Positions 12,331 to 24,019 of a DNA stretch of 64,000 nt are shown in pieces. The DNA lies in contig NC_067294.1 in NCBI RefSeq assembly GCF_020740795.1, positions 5,394,001 to 5,458,000 of the forward strand, in the 5' to 3' direction. This stretch comes from Apus apus. Taxonomy: Eukaryota; Chordata; Aves; Apodiformes; Apodidae. A program made the translations under genes and the position numbers. The first letter of the stretch is position 1. Each line of letters begins with the position of its first letter. Under the pieces are notes generated by a model. The model saw only the letters and a list, made by a program, of their open reading frames with translations, was not told the origin of the DNA and ran no database searches.

Positions 12331-15300
12331 GGGGATAATAAAGAACCAACCATCTCCTAGAAGTGCATTTCTGTCTCCCTTATCTCCCAACAGCAGATTT
12401 TCTCTGACCACAGGCTTGTAGAGAACAGACACGTAACACAGATCTTGGAATGCTGTTAACTGATCCAGTCCCATCCAAACATCATGGCTCCTGTCAATAC
12501 AAAACTATTCCTTTCTCTCCCTGCCACCCTCCACTTCATCCGTGGGGCATCCATCAGGTTCAAACACAAAGGCAGCAAAGAGCCCACAACAAGAGCCTCA
12601 TTAACTGCCTGCACAACTGGATTTGTTTTGGAGCACCGTGCCGTCCCACACACTGCAAGGCAGAGCCCTTGCTGGGGGAAAAAAAAAATAGATCAAATTA
12701 AAAAATACCTTGCATACCTTAATGTTTCAAGCAGCTCTTCTGTCAGACTTAAAACAACACCATTACCAGCTGCAAAAGGGAAAAAAACCCCAGGAAGTCT
12801 CCCAAAACAGCGGACCAAATGAAAAGAGAAAAGGATGAAGGAGGTTTCAAATCCGCCCTGGAAAGAACGTGTCACGGCTTTAACCTGCAGGGAGGGAGAA
12901 AAAAGGAAACAGAATAGCAGAGTCCAGAAATCAGATTTATTAGGACCAACCAGGTAGTCAAAAGATAAACGGTCACCAAGCAATGAAGGCTATTCGGGAA
13001 CCAGCTAACTTCTGAAAATGTCTAGTCAGCTTTAGCATTTCATACACATGAAATTAGTGTCCACACAAGAGTACTCTCCTGAAAGGACAGGATTTAACGC
13101 AGCCAAGATAATTATCTAGATCCTTCTTTATCCCATTAGTGGTTTTCATTCGCATCCTGGAACACCATAAGCGGATTGTTCAAGAATTATTTGCCATCCG
13201 CTGTTTCAATCCCGATTGGAATTATCTTTATACCCCGGTACAAAGAAAAGAGATTACATCCCTGCCAGGGCTTGCTGCAATGGCCTCTTTTCTGAGGCTC
13301 CTTTTATTGTTTTAATTCTATAAGGTAATGAAAAGAATCAAAAACAATTGTCAAGGACATGGTTTTGCCCTCTCCTCCTCTTCCTTCTCCACACGTGTGT
13401 TTGGGAAGGGGAGGACAGGAGACACACCACTGCACCTGCACAGAGATGGAGCTCCATGAGACTTAGTCATCAAATTACCCAGGAAAAGATCCAAAAATAT
13501 GCCCTTCTGTACCACGATCCCCTAATAGAATAACAAGGATGAAACTGCTAAAGCAAATTAAACAAAGCACTTGATGGAAGAGAAGGAAGCGGGATTCACC
13601 GCACCGGAGGTCCCAGGGCTGCGCGCTAAATGTCACAATTTGTGCTCTCTAGTAATACAGGTCACTCTGCAAGCTCTGGTGGAGATAAAGCCAACAGCCA
13701 ACACAATCCCTTGTTTCAATGCCTAAGAGAACAACAAGACAAAGTTCCCCTCCCAGCCACTCCAACTGCTGGCCAGGTTTTGTGTTAATGGAAGAATTGC
13801 ATCTCCTCCCAGACACAGCCGGGACACGGCCCGTTGCCCCATGGGCATTTGCCACTCTGCCCTGCAGTGAGTAAAGTTGCCTGGATGACACAAAAACTAT
13901 CCCCTCTCTTTATCAAAACACAAGGAGGGAGGTATTCAGATCAGACATGAATAGGAATGCATGTGTTTTTTTAAAAAAGCAACAATTTACGGCTGCAAAA
14001 TGAGATCTGTAGGAGAGTCATCTTTATAAACAAGTTATTAAAAGGGGGAGGAGGGACACAATAATAGCAGGTGCCAATTACTCAGCTCCCAGCAGAGACT
14101 TTGCAATTTCTCACCTTCCCCCAAAGCAAGACGTGCCGTTGCACGGCAGCACGTTTCCTTGCACGTGTAGCAGCCTTTGGAGTATCACTCCCCTCCCACC
14201 AAGCTGCACTGCTGCTGTGCCACCGCCAGAGAGGGGCAGCCCATGTCCCCACCAGCCCTGCACCGCAGCTGAGACCAACACGGCATGAAATTCGCTTGGA
14301 AAGAGTGAAACAGTGGAAAGGAAAATTAACTTATCTTTTTATTTGACTCCATAGCCTGGCCACTCCTCCAGCCAACAGGAACTGCAAATTTGTGAGCTAA
14401 TGGTGGATGCCAGGTTTGTGTCTCTGCAAAGCTCTGCTTAGTTTCAGGAACAAAACACCAGTAATGATTTTGTTATTTAAAGACAGTGGCACAGTTTCAG
14501 AAAGTAAAATGTCCACATTGCAACTGGAGCCGTCAGAGAGATCCCATCCTTTGAGATCCCACCCTCAGAGGCAAGCACACCAAGGTAATGATTAATACTA
14601 CAAAAGTAATCTGAGCCTTTAAAATCATTATTTCCAAAATCAGCAAATAATTGCCAAGGTCTTCAGCAATCAATACCCAAGATAAATAGACAATTAAATT
14701 GCTAAAGAAACAGAAGAAAGTAGTTAATATTTGCCAAGCACAAGCCAAACACACTTTTTCTTGGTAACCAAATACTTCCAGTAAATAGATACTTCAGCTC
14801 ACTGGAGAGGCACTTTCAGAAAGTAATAAATTAATCTAATAAAACAGACAGACAGGGTGGAACCAGACATTAGCGAAACACAAACTGATCTATACGGAGC
14901 CAACCCACAATCCACGTCCTAATTATCCATGTCCACATCCACCACTCTGTGTCCTCACCTCCCCCACCCAGGTCAGCTCTTCAGTTCAGGGAAAACACGT
15001 TCCATGCGGATTCACTGGCACAGAAGAATTTCAGCCATCAAATACTAAGTTTATGCTCAGCTAGAATTTGCATTTCCTTTTTTTTATTTTCCTAGATACC
15101 TCTTGCTCCTCGAAGTCAGGAAATTCATCTGCTTTTAGGCACAATTCTTGCTTTGCCTTCGATTGAGTTGAAGCTCCACAAGCGAGGAGCAGCGTGAGCG
15201 ATGCCCATGCCAGTGTCTTCAGGGCACATCCCCATGCTGGAACCAGGAGGGTTTGTCCTGGGGGGTTGTGCCCTGTCTCACCATCACTCCCAGGACCTGG

Positions 15301-18300
15301 GGGTGCACAGAGCAACCCCTGACACCCAGTGTGAGGACCAGCACCATCTCCTTCTCGAGCAGCCCAACCTTTACCAAAATCAATCAACCACTTACCCAAA
15401 ATAGTTGCTTGGAGTTAACAAAGCTACAATATTAGGTATTTGATAAAGTTCCTCAAATTGTGGATAACTTGAGCTGGACAAGATTAAGAGAGGGAGATGT
15501 GTGGGGAGACACACATCTTGGTCATTTTCTGCAAATCAAAGGAAGAATGAAAGGAAGAAAGGAAGGGAAATGGAAGACAAAGAGAAAAGGTGTCAAAGCC
15601 AGACCTGGAGGGAGTGCAATGAGAGATGGCACCAAAAAGGAATAGTTAAAACACAAAAGGCAAGATCAAATAAAAGCAAAAGATCACAGCCTGGGCACAG
15701 AGAGGAGGGAGGGGAGACCACCACACTGTGTTCACCAGCATTAACTGAATAATTACTTTGACAGCACTTGTCTGCAGTTGTGGTTGACTCTGAGAGTCCA
15801 AAACTGTCCATGTCCACCCATCCACCAGACAACCCATACAGTCAAATATTGTTCTTGCTCTTCACATCCAGCACGGTACTACACAATTCCTCTGCACCCT
15901 TGAGTGCCCATTTTTTGGGGAGGAATACAGCAATTTAGTCCTCACTCAGAACTTTCTCCAGCTTTTCTGAATGAAGCTCTTGGTAGTAGCAGGGCTAGTC
16001 TTACTACTCTGCTTTCACTATAACAGGCTATACAAATGTGTAGTGCCATTACACATATCTTAAGTAGCTCATATCACAGTATTGGAGGTGTTTCTTTGAT
16101 TATTTACAAGGGTTTCTGAGGGCTACACAACTTTTTTGTACCACAGGCATCCTATCTAAGCCATGAAATTCCTCAGAGCAGTGACAATACATAGAGGTTT
16201 TATTGCAGCAGAAGTACGAGTAGCGAGTGACAAAAAGGATCTCCAGGTTAAACTGCACTTCCAGAAAGCTCTTGCCATCACAAGAAGAGAAGAAAAACCT
16301 ATGTGCAGTCTTTAAAATGTGATCAGGATGGTCTAAAAACTCCTTGAGGAGCAGCACTGACACAAGCAAACACTGTTCTGCCCCCAGGTCAGCATCCATC
16401 CCACTACCAAGTCCTAAACCACCAGTGTGACAATTCCAGCTACAAGTAAGTGGCCAATGCAATGCAACAAAACTGATAATGAAAATAAAACACAGGTGGA
16501 GATTAGTTTTTGCACAGAAGCTTCTTTAAAGCCTAATGATTTACATTTTAATGCTACTGCTGTCCACCTTAATAAACACAGAAATTAAAACATCTTGCAC
16601 AAACGTGCCTAGTTGCATCAAAATACAGATTAGTCTTATTTATCCTGTACGTAGTGCAAAAGGGCAGGAATATTTAAATATTAGGGGAGTCACTGCAAGG
16701 CAGGGATAGGCAGGAGGGAAGATGGAGTTTGGGAGCCGTCTTTGTGCATCAGAGATGGATCCTGGAGACCCAAATGTGACTTGACACTGGGACAAAAACA
16801 GAAGGAGAAGCAGCCAGTGCCACAATTAATGCAGAAAGAGATTATTTAAGCCAGAAATCAGCCCCCCCAGATGTTCCTGCTTTGCAAGAAAAGCCTGAGG
16901 TGAGCTCAGAAACAAACCCAAGAAGGGCATCGCCAAATAAAAATCCCCCTACGCTTCACTTCAAATAAAAGGCCACAAAAAATGCATTTCCCTCCATCAA
17001 AGACAACAATCCTCTCCCTGAATCAGGAAGCTGTCAAGGAGGTGCTCGATCAGCACTGCCCAAAAAGCCTCTCCTCCTAACAGCATTAACCTGCCAGCCC
17101 CTGCTGAAGCCCTCTGTTTATTTTAATAGCCTTCATAATCCTTTTAATTTGACAAGTGACTTCTGCTGCCCTGACAGCTCTCTTCACCCACCCAGCCCCA
17201 CCAATCTCTTGGGCTTTGCCTGGTGAAAAACAAAATATCAGCATTAGAACAGGCACAATAATGTGACACAGAAAGCCTTCAGATGAAACATAGTTTCAGC
17301 TCCAAATACTTTTAGGCAGGTGCAAAGGTTTCCTGCAGAGCAGTGGGTGGCTGTGGATGCCCCTGCTGAGCCAGGTGCCCCAGGATGGATATTTGTTGGT
17401 GTTTCTTTACACACATGAACTGAGAAATTGGTACTTTGGTGACTGGTTTGGGTTTGTGAACTGGGAGAAGGTGGATAATCCAAACCCACCTGCAGCAGCC
17501 TTGCCCAGCCTCTCACTAAAGCATCTTCTCCATCACTTAGCAGGCTTCAAAGCTTTCCAGAGATGACTGGCAGCTTCACTTAAACCAGCCAGCTATAGAT
17601 GTGTTTTACATTAAACACTAAGTGAATAATCAATGAACATTCAGGATATAAGCACAAATCAATGATTTACTTTAGATGAATCAAAGGGAATCGCAAATGA
17701 GAAAGGGTTTTGTTCTGTAACAGAAGTAAAACAAGGGAAGCACTTGATGTAATTGGGTGTGTGTGTGTTAACCTCCTCTGCCTGCTCCTCTCCCATGCGC
17801 TGGCACAGGCTCTGCTGTCAGCAGTGCTGCTGTGTCCTCCAAACCCCTGTGACAAGAGATGTCACTGTCCCCAGAGAGCAGATGGGAACCAAGGCATGAA
17901 ACCAGCCAACTCACTTTCCCAAGACTGCGAGCAAGGACCCAAATCCCAAGTCTCCTACACCAGGAAACACTGTCTCAGTTAGCAGAAAGCCCTCATCCAC
18001 TTCCAGTAACTCCATCATCACGCAACCAAGGCTTGAAGTGTTGGAGCAGCAACAGATGGGATACCAAGAAGCATATGTGCAGTACAGGTCAGGAGCCCCA
18101 CCTGAAAACCTAATAAGAACTGCAAAGAAATAGAAAGAGAAATACAGGTGACCCCAGACAATGAAAGATTTATTTTGATAAATGCTTATCAGCAGTTTGC
18201 CTGCTCTCCCTTGCTCTTGGGATGAATCTGGTCAAATCCTACGTGGGATAATTTTGCAAGGGCTGCTGCATTCCAGCCACCAGTTTCCCACAATGTCTGC

Positions 18301-18689
18301 TGAGCTCCACACAGGCCAAGTAAAGGCTCTCAGAAATGCTCCTGCACATCTTTTTATTCACCATGCATTTTAATGACAGATTTTTAAACTCTGCTCAGCC
18401 AGGTCCCTGCCTGCACTTCCCCAGCTGCCAGAAGCAGACGCTAGGGCTGCTGCTGGTGTCCCTCCTCCTGGCAAATGCTTCCAAGGGTTGCAGTGAAATG
18501 ATCCCAGCTCAGACCAGGTCCAGCCTGTGCCCAAGACCCCAAAGAAACTACAAAAACCTGCAGTCAAGCTGGTGCAGGTAACAGAAATGAAAAAGCAGCA
18601 GGAACACCCCCCATGCTGCGAGACACGGCTCCTGTTTAGCAGCACCCCAGGCTTTGACTCTGCTGCTTCCAGAGCCGATTAGTGTTCAC

Positions 18690-19030
18690 GGCTTTTATGC
18701 ATTATATAAGGAGACTGTAAACGCGCTCAGAGGAACATCCCTCCGGGATGAACTGCTTCCCACAAAGGACATCCCGAGCGGGCGGAGCATCCCGCCGTGC
18801 AAGGCACCGAACCGGCGAGATTTGTTGACGGCGACGCTGCCGGAGCCTGCCCCGCTGCAACGGGCACCGGAGCAATAGCCACGGGCAGCCGGAGCCTGGA
18901 GACCCTCACCCCGGCACCCCCTCCCCACCACGCTCACAAGTCAAGAGGGAGCCCCTGAACCCAGCCCTGCACCCAGACACCCGCCCGGGACGCGGGCAGC
19001 GAGCCCTGCAGGGAGCCGTGCCCGTCTGCT
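18690..19030. promoter_or_regulatory. CpG-rich patch with TATA box inside MGAT4B intron 1
   Basis: CpG dinucleotides are dense here compared with the flanking intron. A strong TATATAAG motif sits at 18,703-18,710 on plus, directly beside the CpG-rich stretch; its reverse also reads TATATAA, so either strand could use it. A good splice donor (CAG then GTAACG) follows on plus near 19,163. This is promoter-like composition only; no recognisable protein is encoded on either strand. It could be an alternative MGAT4B promoter, an antisense non-coding RNA start, or an intragenic CpG island without promoter activity. Confidence 0.4.
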
Positions 19031-20389
19031 CCAAAAGGCTTTCTCAGCTCCCACGGGAACAGTTTCCCTGGGATAAGCATCCAAAATACTGCATCAAAAG
19101 TGATGTCAGGGGTGTGAAGGCATTATGCAAAGAGCCACCCCACGTAGCCAGCAGATCGACAGGTAACGGATGTGCCCGCAGTTGTGGTTTTACAGTGGAA
19201 ACCTGGAGCTGGCTAGCACTGGGGAACATTCATTCATGAGAATTTGAGGGGGAAGAAAACCTGCTGGGGGCAGCCTGCACAGGCAGCGTGGGTACAGAGC
19301 CCACCCTACCCCAGAGGTGCAGTCCTAATCTGAAAACACAGCATTTCCAAGGAGTAGCACATCAGGAGTCTCCTAAAAGGTTCATAAGAGGTTTAGAATG
19401 TCCAATTCAATAGTAATTATTAAAAACCCCAAAAAAACACACCTGAAAAACCAAGTATCCTGCAGCACTTCTGGCTCTAGGGTAGGCTGCAAGGGGCAAG
19501 GAGAAGGGCAGGGAAGATGGTACATGGCTGGTCAGTCAGTCAAGGTGAGAATATGAACTGAGGAACTGAGCAGTTTTCATCATTGGAAAGGAAAAAAAAA
19601 ACCCAATAACTTAATTGCAGGCAGGCTAAACTTGTTCAGCTTCATCCCACCTGCACTTATTGCTTATCTAAAGTCAGAGAAGCTTCTTGGTGTTACTGAT
19701 CCCTCAGTAAAACACTCCCTGCAATCCCCCCGTCAGGCACACTAATGCCCAAGCCTGTCCATGCCTCTCCAAAGGTCTGATGCTCCAACCACAGATCACC
19801 CTACAGGTCCACCTGATGACAGCAGGCTACAGAGGAGCACCTTCCAAGGCAGCTGTTGGCTTTTGAAAGTTAAACCATACTTAAACCTTAGAATCAGCAA
19901 AGAGAGAACATTAAACTTGGGCCAAGACACCCATCACCACAATGCACAGCACAGGGTCCACCTCCAAACCACCCTGTGATGCTGGACATGGCTGCCTGGG
20001 TGACTGCTTGTGCTATTTGAGGCTGCCCTTCTTTGCCTACTCCAGCAGACTGCTTCAAACCTCATTTATAATTGGAAAGAGGCAGCATCTGTTTCCTGCA
20101 GACCACGAGGTCAAAACTTTGCTAATAATCACAGCACAGCAAAACACCGTTAGCGAGTAAACAAACCCTGCATCTGTCACAGAAAATCAGCCCTAGAGCT
20201 GGTTTGACCAAGTTCATTTTCTTTTGACTAATTGTTTTGTCCTCCCAACACAGAGTGGGAAGCTCTGCAATGCTTCACATGTTCTAGTATAGTTTTATTT
20301 CCAACTGGGGGCCAAGTGGACATCTTGCCAGCCTGACCCAGAACACAATGACATGAACAGTTCAGGATTATCAGGAATCATCTCCAGCC

Positions 20390-21770
20390 ACTCCTGAGAG
20401 ATGGCTGGCGTTATCGAGGACTGGCAAACAAGAGGCCTGCCTTTGAAAAATAAAGGGGTGAGGTAAGGAGGATGCAGGAAACTCCAGAATAATCAGCTTA
20501 ACTTCAGCTGAAGTGCTTAGAAGACAATGAGAACTTGAGCAAGAACTAACCTCTGTTTATCAAGAACAAATATCATCAACTCTACCCTATTTCTTTCTGC
20601 AAAAGGGTGCCAGGACTTGTAGGAAGGGGAGAAGAAACAAAGATTTCAGATACACCTCTGATAGTGTCTCACAGGACACCCACATAACACAGCTAAAGAT
20701 ACAGGGCTGGACTGAGCCACCCAAAGGTGGATGCACCACTGTTGAGAAGAGCACCAGTGACAGGGTCATTGCTCTTTGAACACAGACTACAAGGACCTTA
20801 CCAGCAGGTAAGGATCCAGGAAAACCCATTCCAGATACCACCTGTATTTTCATCTCTGACATGGATGACAGCAGAGAGACTGTGCTGATCACCTTTGAAG
20901 GCTACACCAAGCTGAGAGGGACTGCAAGCACACAGGAGGACAAAGTCAAAATTCAAAACAATCCTGATACTTTAGAAGAAGCAGTCTGGAAAAAAAAAAA
21001 AAAAAAGGGGGTGGGGGGATGCAGTTCCACAAGGACAAGAAGCATGAGGTAATTCAATTTGGTAAGAATAATTAACCAGGCAAATACAAGACAAGGAGTG
21101 AAAAGCAGGAAAAGTTCTGGAGAAGAATGGCTGAAGGGTGAATGGGATAAAAAAACCCAACAAACACAAGTCATCTGTGGCAAAGTAAAAAGCAAACACA
21201 TTGGGATGTATGAACATGATCATTGTATGTAAAAGGCCTGAAGTAACCCCTTATTCTTCTGAGCAAAACTAAGGCAGCAATGGCAGGTTGAGCATCACCC
21301 TTCACCAAGGATGATGGTCCAAACGAGTGCAACAAGAACCACTGCAGATCAAAAATACATGACCTAAAAAGAATGGTCAAAGGAATCCGTGTGGTTTAAT
21401 CTGTATTAGCAGGGAATAAGGGGAGACATGATAGGAACTTCCAAATGTCCAACAGGCTCCTGCAACGAAGGAAGGAAGGAACTTTTCTACCTGTGCCCAA
21501 TAAATGGAAAAAGAAGAGCAATCATGAAAACAAATTGAAGGAACAGACATTTCAGCTCAGGTTGTAAGAAAAGTCCAATGACAGGGCTGCTAAATGTCAA
21601 ACAGATTGTCCAGGGAGCTCCTCTGTCACTAGAGGCTTTTAAGAATGAATACGATAAACATCTGTCAGGAAGGGGTTGGTTATCACTGATCCTGCACAGG
21701 GGCAGGAGATGCACTGAATGACCTCTCAAGGTCTCCTCCAGCCCTGGACTGAGTAATGGCCAGATACGTA
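20390..21770 (+). mobile_element. Old, decayed CR1/L3-like LINE, about 1.4 kb
   Basis: Several blocks in the expected order match the end of a CR1-type reverse transcriptase and 3' UTR: 'aactccagaataatcagctt', 'tttatcaagaacaaatatc', 'ggctacaccaagctgagag', 'agtcaaaattcaaaacaat', 'aggtaattcaatttggtaa', and near the end 'actagaggcttttaagaat', 'acatctgtcaggaagggg' and 'tgacctctcaaggtctcct'. Many small gaps and a 17-base A run (20,990-21,006) interrupt it. It is clearly older than the other CR1 copies and lacks their TTCTATGA tail, so it belongs to a different subfamily. Confidence 0.7.
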
Positions 21771-23660
21771 AATGACCATAATAGCCGGAAACCTGCTGTG
21801 CTGACACAGCCTCTTCCACTTATTTGTGACCTGTTGTAGTGATGGCTGTTTGCAACTGACAAGCTGTTGCTGCCAGAGGAAAAAGTGTATCCCAGAAAGG
21901 GGCCAACCTGGAAGGACAGGGGTATCACCCAAAGTTATTATTTTGGCACTCGACTGAGCAATGGATAAAAAGTTCCTTGTTAAAAAATTAAAGTGAGTCA
22001 AAGGACAACCCAGTGCAGCCAGCACAGGCTGCCTAGAGGGGTTGGCCACCCTGCTTCAGAAACCAGGCTGCTGGGAGCTGCACTGCACCCTGGTTTCACT
22101 TCATGGATGGGAGGCAGCTACAAGCAAAACAACTGCTCAGCAGTAACCACCAGAAAGCAGCTCCCAGAGAGCTCCTCTGCCCCTGCACAACTTGCCACTG
22201 TCTAGCATTTCTGGCTGGAGGCTCACACACCACCTGGTTGTGCAAACATTTTGTCCAGTTAGAAAACTCTCTGTAGCAGAAGCTGGTGATCCACCAGTGG
22301 TTGCCCTGGGTTACGGGCACCCGTCACCCAAACCTCTGCGGGGAGGCAGCTCTGGTGGGATTTAAACCACATTAGCAGCATGACAGGGTCATGCTGATGA
22401 ACGAGTAAAGGAGCCCAGGCAGCCACCCATCAGATGCTTGCAGCTCCCAGGAGAAGATGGCACACCCTAGGCACTCCTGCCCTGCTGCCAGGGGAGGGGC
22501 TGGGCTGGATGGGCACCTACACAGGCTCGTGTCACTCTGCCCATCAGAGCCAAAATAACCTTCCCTGTCCCCACAGGCCCCAGCCCTGATGCTGGCCTTG
22601 CACCAGGCACAAGGTGACCGTGCAGAGTGCCATGGGGTTGCAAAGCCACGGAGTCACATCTTGCACTCAGCAAGAGCTGCTTGACACCTGCAGTGGGGAG
22701 AGATGCTTAAACAGGAGAGGGTCAAGGGACCACTGCCTTTAATGACCTCTCAAATTGCAGGAACTGGAAGAGCTGAGTGACTAGAACAGGCACGAGATGC
22801 TGCACACCCATACCTCAGAGATGCAAGTACCAGAATCGTTCTCCAGGCCAGGCCAAACCTGGTGCACTCCTTTAGTGAGAGACAGGACAGGGAAAAGCAA
22901 CTACTGGGTTCTCAGGAAGAAACAGCACTGAGCACCTCTGCAACACCTGCGTGGGATTCCTCGCAGCCTGGGCAGGATGGGGCCCCGCACCCCTGCTTTG
23001 CAGCCAACTCCTGGGTGCGAAACCAGCAGCGCTAAGTGCTGGAGCCCTCGCACCCGTCCCGCAGCCTCGGGGCTGCCTGGACTCAGCATCGAGCCGCAAG
23101 AGCCGCGCGCGGGCGGGGAGGGCAGGGCTGCTCAGAGCTCCCCTCACCCCGCTCTGCCCAGGGAGCCCCCCAGCTCTGGCATCACCCCCGCCCCACGAGG
23201 GTTTAACCTGCGCGGTCCCCATCGCCCACAGAGGTTTTCACCAGAAATGTGGGGATGCAAAGAACAGCATCACCGAAGTGAAGCCTAACGCAGCCGGAGA
23301 GCCCCCCCGGCCCCCCGACCCTCCGCGGGTGCCCCAGGCCGCTCCCCCGGGGAGGAGAAGGGACCCCTGGCACCTCCCGCTCTGCTGGGCACGGGCGCGC
23401 CCGTACCGGGGGTCCCACGGATCTGGGGGTATCTCGGAGCCAGGGGCACACGGGGCCGGGCGGGTCCCGATCCCGGAGGCTCCGGCAGGATCCTGCCGCT
23501 CAGGAATGCCCCGGGTCCCGCCGGGCTCCCCCAGCCCCGGATCCCGCCGGGCTCCCGCGCTCCAGCGGGGCCCGGCTCCGGGAGCCCCCCGGCCTCCAGC
23601 CCCGGCGGCGGCTCCGCGGCCGAGCCCCGGGCTCCCCCGGCGGCCGAGCCCCCTCCGTAC

Positions 23661-23757
23661 CTTTGTGCCCGCCGAAGGCGCCGTACCAGGAGAGCGAGAG
23701 CAGGGCGCACAGGCAGCCGAGCAGCAGCGTGAGCGCCGTGCCGCTGCGGAGCCTCAT
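23661..23757 (-). CDS. MGAT4B: Alpha-1,3-mannosyl-glycoprotein 4-beta-N-acetylglucosaminyltransferase B, coding exon 1
   Basis: MGAT4B (GnT-IVb) is a Golgi type II membrane enzyme that adds the beta-1,4-GlcNAc branch to the alpha-1,3-mannose arm of complex N-glycans. Only coding exon 1 is in the window: 32 codons plus one base, starting MRLRSGTALTLLLGCLCALL and ending near GGHK followed by a consensus GTACGG donor. The short basic N-terminus and the following hydrophobic stretch (about residues 8-25) are the cytoplasmic tail and signal anchor. The start matches the MRLRNGT opening of MGAT4A/B; the LSLSWY motif and synteny with SQSTM1 favour the B paralogue. The rest of the gene is off the left edge. 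Confidence 0.88.
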
Positions 23758-23829
23758 CGCCTCCTCGCCGGCGGGGGCTGCCGCATGTCCCGGGCGCGGC
23801 GCGGCCTGGGCTGCCCCCGGGGCCCCGGC

Positions 23830-23870
23830 GAGCGCGGAGCGGAGCGCGGAGCGGAGCGCGGAGCGGAGCG
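23830..23870. repeat. 12-bp tandem repeat in MGAT4B 5' region
   Basis: The unit GAGCGCGGAGCG repeats three times perfectly (23,830, 23,842, 23,854) and then degrades. It lies about 75-115 bases upstream of the MGAT4B start codon, probably in the 5' UTR or core promoter. Confidence 0.85.
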
Positions 23871-24019
23871 GGACGAGCCGCCCGCCCGGCCGAGCGCAGC
23901 GGCCGCGCCGGGCCGGGCCGAGCCGGGCGGGGCAGGGGCGGGGCCGGGGGCGGGGCCCAGGGCGGGGCGGCGCGGGCGGAGGGCGCCCCCGTGTGGGCAA
24001 CGGCGGGACTGCAGAGGGG

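Larger units (their letters stand above)
1..23660 (-). other. MGAT4B: MGAT4B intron 1 (partial, runs off left edge)
   Basis: Non-coding stretch downstream of MGAT4B exon 1 on the minus strand. I looked for the conserved MGAT4B catalytic-domain exons (for example the peptides around QNLDYCFLMMYAQ and YYVQLEDDI) on the minus strand and saw none, so exon 2 should lie to the left of the window. Apart from the CR1 copies, the CpG/TATA patch at 18.7-19.0 kb and a few AT-rich stretches listed separately, I see no genes. Absence of exons is judged by eye; a short diverged exon could be missed. Confidence 0.65.
23000..24010 (-). promoter_or_regulatory. MGAT4B: MGAT4B CpG island and promoter
   Basis: Very high G+C and CpG density surround MGAT4B exon 1. 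Upstream of the start codon (minus strand, so higher coordinates) several GGGGCGGGGC Sp1-type boxes lie between about 23,930 and 23,975. No TATA box is evident. Transcription most likely starts in 23,760-24,000; exact site cannot be read from sequence. Confidence 0.7.

Noticed and set aside
20990-21006. A17 run as the poly-A tail of a processed pseudogene
   Set aside because: Sequence on both sides continues the same decayed CR1, so the run is an internal expansion rather than an insertion tail.
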